64,000 nt of DNA, from assembly GCF_901709675.1 (NCBI RefSeq), contig NC_051092.1, positions 8,450,491-8,514,490 on the forward strand, in the 5' to 3' direction. The position numbers were made by a program, and so were the translations under genes. This document shows positions 59,501-64,000 of the stretch, in pieces; position 1 is the stretch's first letter, and each line of letters opens with the position of its first letter. The stretch comes from Syngnathus acus. Lineage: Eukaryota > Chordata > Actinopteri > Syngnathiformes > Syngnathidae. A model generated the notes under the pieces. It saw only the letters and a program-made list of their open reading frames with translations, searched no databases and had not been told where the DNA came from.

Positions 59501-62500
59501 AAACAGGAAGTTTTGCTAAATTCATTCAGTCCTAATTCAAGGACTAAAGCAGGACTTGGATTGTTTCCTTTTTTTTTTTGAGCAGCCACTGGTGATAATA
59601 CTTTCAAAGGTACTAAGCCAACTGATCCTGATAATATCTGCTCTAATCCTCTTCCTTAAAAGTACTCATATCGGCCTTTAATCATAGACTGTCAGACAGC
59701 CATCTTCCATTCATCAATTCAATTGAATATGTAAGATTACCGTTGAAGGCACAAAATGGTTTAATAATCACGCTGTCAGCTAAATAGTGAGTGATTTCAA
59801 CCTTTAAAAGGTAGTTAAGGCATGTATTTTAGACAAATGAAGTTTCCCTTGACAAAACGTGCAATATGGTGAAAAACGTGGGTCTTTAAAACACATGCAT
59901 CTATTTTAAATTCACAGAAACCAATGAATATCATATGCTGGGTGAGGATCACAAGCGGCTAGATTGGACCCAAATTTATAGTTTGATGAGGTTGTATCAT
60001 ACACAACTGGATTCAATGCCCTGTCATTATTCGAAGGGGAGGCAGAGTATCAAGCCTGCCAATACTGCATGAGTCGAAGATTTTGTGTGCTTGCATGGAT
60101 GTGTGGCAAAGATAAAAATTCCCAACTGAACCTCAGAGCCGTATTTTCTATCAGTTAGACTGCACCTCTACATCCATGCTCAATGTGGCCACAAAGGTTT
60201 GCAAAATGGACGACCAGTCTGTCAAATGCACCTGCCTGCCCTTTGTCCACTTGGCTGATTTAGTACGTCCACGTCCCAAGGCAGACATTTCTCTCTTCTG
60301 GGTGTTTGACCTCCAACCCTCCTCCTCCACACCGTCCAGGGTTTTTTGGCAGAGGCACCCTTTTATTTACCACCAAGAGAATTCTGTGCGTCAAAACAGC
60401 ATGGCTGGTTGAGCAAGGGGAGCAACCTGCTGCTGCTCACTCACACAAAGAAGCTACGTGGCCATCCCAAAGGGCGGCAGAGATGTTTACTACAATACAT
60501 TCACAATGGACAGGGAGGCAAATAGACTTGGACTCCATAACCCCTTCAACTAAAAGCTGTCTCTCCTGTTGAGGAAATACAAGCGTAGATATGTGGCAAT
60601 GGGTTTTTAGTGACGTGACAGAACAAAGAACCCTGAACCCATTGAGCCAACAACAAGTTTCCCATGACAGGCCATGGCAGCATTCTCAAAGTGGAACTTT
60701 ATGGGCAGTTGGAATGACTTGGGAACATGACCTTAGGTGGACAAAGCTCTGAAAGTTAATCCTGAGAATCATTGATGCAGGGCAACTACGAAGCAGGATA
60801 TGTTGGTTCAATGAAAAGGGATTTAGAGAAGGGAGCTCAAAGAAACTTTACCCTATTGACTAAGCAAGACCATTTGTGGAGTGTTTTTTTTTTTTTTCAA
60901 CGTAACTTTTTATTTGTTTCAGTGTGGTGATGGCTGTGTGTCAAGTAGGGCAGGGCATAGAAAGTTGACAATCAATTGTAACCCAGACTAACATTATCAT
61001 TCTCCCAAAATTGTTGATTTTTTTTCAAATTTAGTTGCACACAAAATACATAGCAAATGCCAACATGGCATCGGTTAAGGAAAGGGTTTTGCAAAACGTA
61101 TGCTGGTTTCCAACAATAACGTGTTTGCAAAGGCACTTAAAACATCTTGAGGTCTAAAAGCAGAACCACAGTGAAATTCTTTTTTTAAATCCCCTCATTC
61201 CTCTCAGTAATTATAGTCTCCCAGCTGACAAAGCATAGGTCTGTTGTCTTTGCCTCTTCAGATACAACAGGTGAAGTGGGGCTCACTGGGCTGTATGCCA
61301 TTCTTTTATGACTAGTTCTGTGAGCCAAATATATTTTTTCCCATCGTAGCTCCACAGAAACACCTAATTTATGAGAAGCCTCCCTTAGCTGCCAAACCCC
61401 TCAAAAAAAGAATGGGACAGAAATACTGTCACTGTGTATATCTGTCACTGCCAGCTTGCATAATTTTTGAACGGGCGCCACCCTCCAAAAAAAAAAAAAA
61501 CGGTATGCTCCTCGTTCATCAAACCGTGGGAAGTGAACTCTGTGAGGATGATTTATTTAAATGAGTAGAAAAGAGTTGAAAAATCATAAACTGGGCTGAC
61601 TTTGGATTGGAAAAGGGGTGCGAGGCAGCATGATGGGGCTGGGTGTGAGATGTGATGCAAGGAGGACTGGATCAATCTTTTATCACTGCAGTGTACTTTC
61701 ATCCCTAATGGATCTGACATGAGCCTTCCGTCCCATTGCACAAGGACACGTGGAACAAGGAGTGTGAGACTTCGACGGAGCTACACTTAAGAAAAAAGAC
61801 ATTTACAGAGGCAAAGAAAGTGGTCTGAACCACATTCCCAAAATAATCATAGCCTGAAACTATGCAGACATATTATTTCATGTCCTAGCGTCATCCAATT
61901 ACCCCCGGCCCTGAGTGCATCTGCGGGAGCCGGTAAACATGCCTGATAAGGACCCGAGAAATGAAGTCACTTCACAGCATGAAAAATTACTTTGTAAATT
62001 TCCATCAAGAATTCCCAACGATACCGTGCTGTGCATGGCCGAGCCCGCTTTCCTTTCCACGTGAGCTAAATGACAGACAGGCACTTTGACAGAAGCGACA
62101 GAAAGATGGAAAGCCATCTCTGAAATAAAGCAGAGAAAGAACAGTAAAATAAAGGAGTGGAGAACATGACAATCAGAGGATGCTCCACTCTCAGTATCCT
62201 TAACAGGCCCATGGAAGGACAATAAGAAAAGTCACTTAGACTGAGGGAGCTGAACACTTAGGAGGAGGAAAGAAGAAATAAGCATTTATAACATGTATAA
62301 AAAGTTGAGATCACACTACAGTAAAACATACCACTGCCCTGCTGTGTGATCAGAGACAATAGCACTGGTACACTTTCAGGAACTCAAATGTTGGTTCTCG
62401 CCTTTGCAATAGCTTCCACTTTTTTGTAAGATTTGGGACTTTTTTTAAGTGCTCATATCCAATTTGGGATATGGACACTATGATAATAGTGGTACACAAG

Positions 62501-62510
62501 GTGTAACAAC
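56565..62510. other. Intergenic or long first intron, no supported gene
   Basis: No coding similarity. It has a repeat-like patch at 57,860-57,940 (TAGTCGACTAATCGCGATTA), CA/CG-rich run near 58,572-58,600, and poly-A/T tracts at about 58,748, 59,570, 60,886 and 61,487. Confidence 0.45.
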
Positions 62511-62511
62511 C

Positions 62512-62772
62512 TTACAGTCCAAGTTTAAAGACTAGTTTATATTTTGGGCGGTAATTGTTTTGAAATTTCACTTTGGAAGAGATAATCTGGTAAACAATGC
62601 AAAAAGTCTACTTCCTTTTACTAATTCTGGGAAACACAAAACATTCCATTACAGTCCAAGTTTAAAGACTGTTTTATATTTTGAGCGGCAATATGGCTTT
62701 GGAAGAGATAATCTGGTAAACAATGCAAAAAGTCTACTTCCTTTTACTGATTCTGGGAAACACAAAACATTC
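62512..62772. repeat. Tandem duplication, two diverged copies of about 130 bp
   Basis: Copy 1 is 62,512-62,646 and copy 2 is 62,649-62,772, with a period of 137 bases at the start. They differ by few substitutions and an 11-base insertion/deletion before CTTTGGAAGAGATAATCTGG. The apparent duplicated peptide (FGRDNLVNNAKSLLPF) has no known relative. Confidence 0.9.
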
Positions 62773-63658
62773 GTACTAGTAATCGATGATATTATTACGT
62801 CAGCCTTTACATTTAAAAGCACTCGGGCGTGTTAGTGGCAACTTATACAAGACAAGGTAAGCTAAACGAATGACAAAAAACTAAAAAGCTGTTTCAACAA
62901 TAAAAACCTAGTTAGCTATAATCAACACAAGGTATAATTATGGTGGGGGAGGTTCCAATCGATACCCAAAATTGGTTAGAAAGAATGTTGGGCTATTGAG
63001 ATCACAAGTTTATTTCCTGGTCAATAGCAGACTGAGGAATGTTAACAAGAAGCTTGTCATGTGAGAGTCAATCATTAAAAAGGCTTTGACACTTGCATTG
63101 CATGATATTATTTGAAATATGTAGCACCCTAACAGTTAAATGAGGCTGGGGCATGCAGCACTGAACTCTGCTCGGGCTGCCAATGAATTAATCTTTAATC
63201 CTCCAGTGATAAAAGCAGCAGCTGACTAGAAGAAGCATGCACTTGTCTCATAGTTCTAATACCGAATGCTCCCTTTCGACAGAAAAACACAGACACTGCT
63301 CCTAAATATGGAGAATTTATAAAAAAAAAACACATGGAGAAGTAAAAAAAAAAAAAAAAAAAAATCACAAGAGTACAAAGAAGTTTCGCCAAACAGGTTT
63401 GAGTCTATCTACGGCAAGTTTGTTGTAGTATAGACAGCCGTAAAGTCATAGTTGTTGAAACACAGAGTACTTAATTAGACGTCTAATCATCTGCTTAGAA
63501 ATATATAGAGCCTATACGATAGTCATTCCTCTCTGCAAGTGTGCCATTATTCAATATGCAAAGGCTAGAGCGTATGCCCCACAGCAAAGAGAAACTTCCC
63601 CGCACTGACATTCAAAGGACACATTCAAACAAATAAAAACAACAACAAAAACTTTCCA

Positions 63659-64000
63659 CTCACCAGGAAGAATCTTTTTTTCTCTGTCTTTAGCCTCCTT
63701 AGATCACACTCTTTCTCTGCCTTGCTGAGCAAAATTCCTATAAAACTGGCAGCAGAATCCTTCTGGTGTGTGAGCATATGTAAGGATGTACGTATGAGTG
63801 TGTGTGTGTGGACGACAACGACAGTCAGAGTCAGTCGGACGTGGTGCCCAAGCGATATCAAGGATGTGGCTTCTTTTTTCTCGCTCCGTCTGGCTGGCTG
63901 CCTCAGGAATGCACTGCTCCTGGGTGTCTCCACCACAGTCAAGATCTGAAAGCCTGGAAGAGTTTGCTTTTTTTCCCTCTCTCTCTGTTTGTCTCTCTTC
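63659..64000 (-). other. Possible untranslated first exon (minus strand)
   Basis: On the minus strand a strong donor (CTTCCTG then GTGAGTGG, boundary about 63,659) ends a stretch that is mildly GC-rich and purine-rich, with GCAGCCAGCCAGACGGAGCG in it. No coding similarity. It could be a distal 5' UTR exon of rassf7, the next gene on this strand, or of an unseen transcript. The window ends here. Confidence 0.25.

Overview
The window looks like teleost fish genomic DNA. The evidence is spliced GT-AG genes with short to medium introns, abundant CA/GT and tetranucleotide microsatellites, fish-type SINE/LINE tails and Tc1 and foldback DNA-transposon remnants, and a miR-210 precursor in its fish form. 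I cannot name the species. All assignments come from reading translations and splice sites by eye; no search was run.

Layout. 1-700 is a telomere-variant hexamer array. 700-21,000 is gene-poor and repeat-dotted. 21,605-22,177 (minus) is an intact proneural bHLH gene of the achaete-scute family, best matched to ascl1b. 26,062-29,644 (plus) is interferon regulatory factor 7, in nine coding exons. 30,492-41,253 (minus) is phrf1, a PHD+RING protein in seventeen coding exons (about 1638 residues). 44,511-44,592 (plus) is the mir-210 hairpin. 48,604-52,421 (minus) is rassf7 in four coding exons (430 residues). 52,430-64,000 has no coding gene I can support, only repeats and a possible remote 5' exon near 63,660.

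How the parts fit. irf7, phrf1, mir-210 and rassf7 have the same order and relative orientations as IRF7-PHRF1-MIR210-RASSF7 on human 11p15.5, so this is an ancient syntenic block. It joins an interferon regulator (with a perfect ISRE upstream) to a hypoxia microRNA (with a cluster of HIF-type RCGTG cores, a CCAAT box and a TATA box upstream). irf7 and phrf1 converge tail to tail with about 390 bp between their predicted poly(A) signals. The nearby achaete-scute gene is notable because human 11p15.5 carries ASCL2, not ASCL1.

I found no CRISPR array, operon, virus or tRNA gene. The most interesting leads are the candidate mir-210 promoter, the splice donor at the base of the mir-210 hairpin, the irf7 ISRE separated from its core promoter by a retroposon tail, a LINE-like fragment in irf7 that makes a phase-compatible cryptic exon, and a GC-AG intron in the RING region of phrf1.
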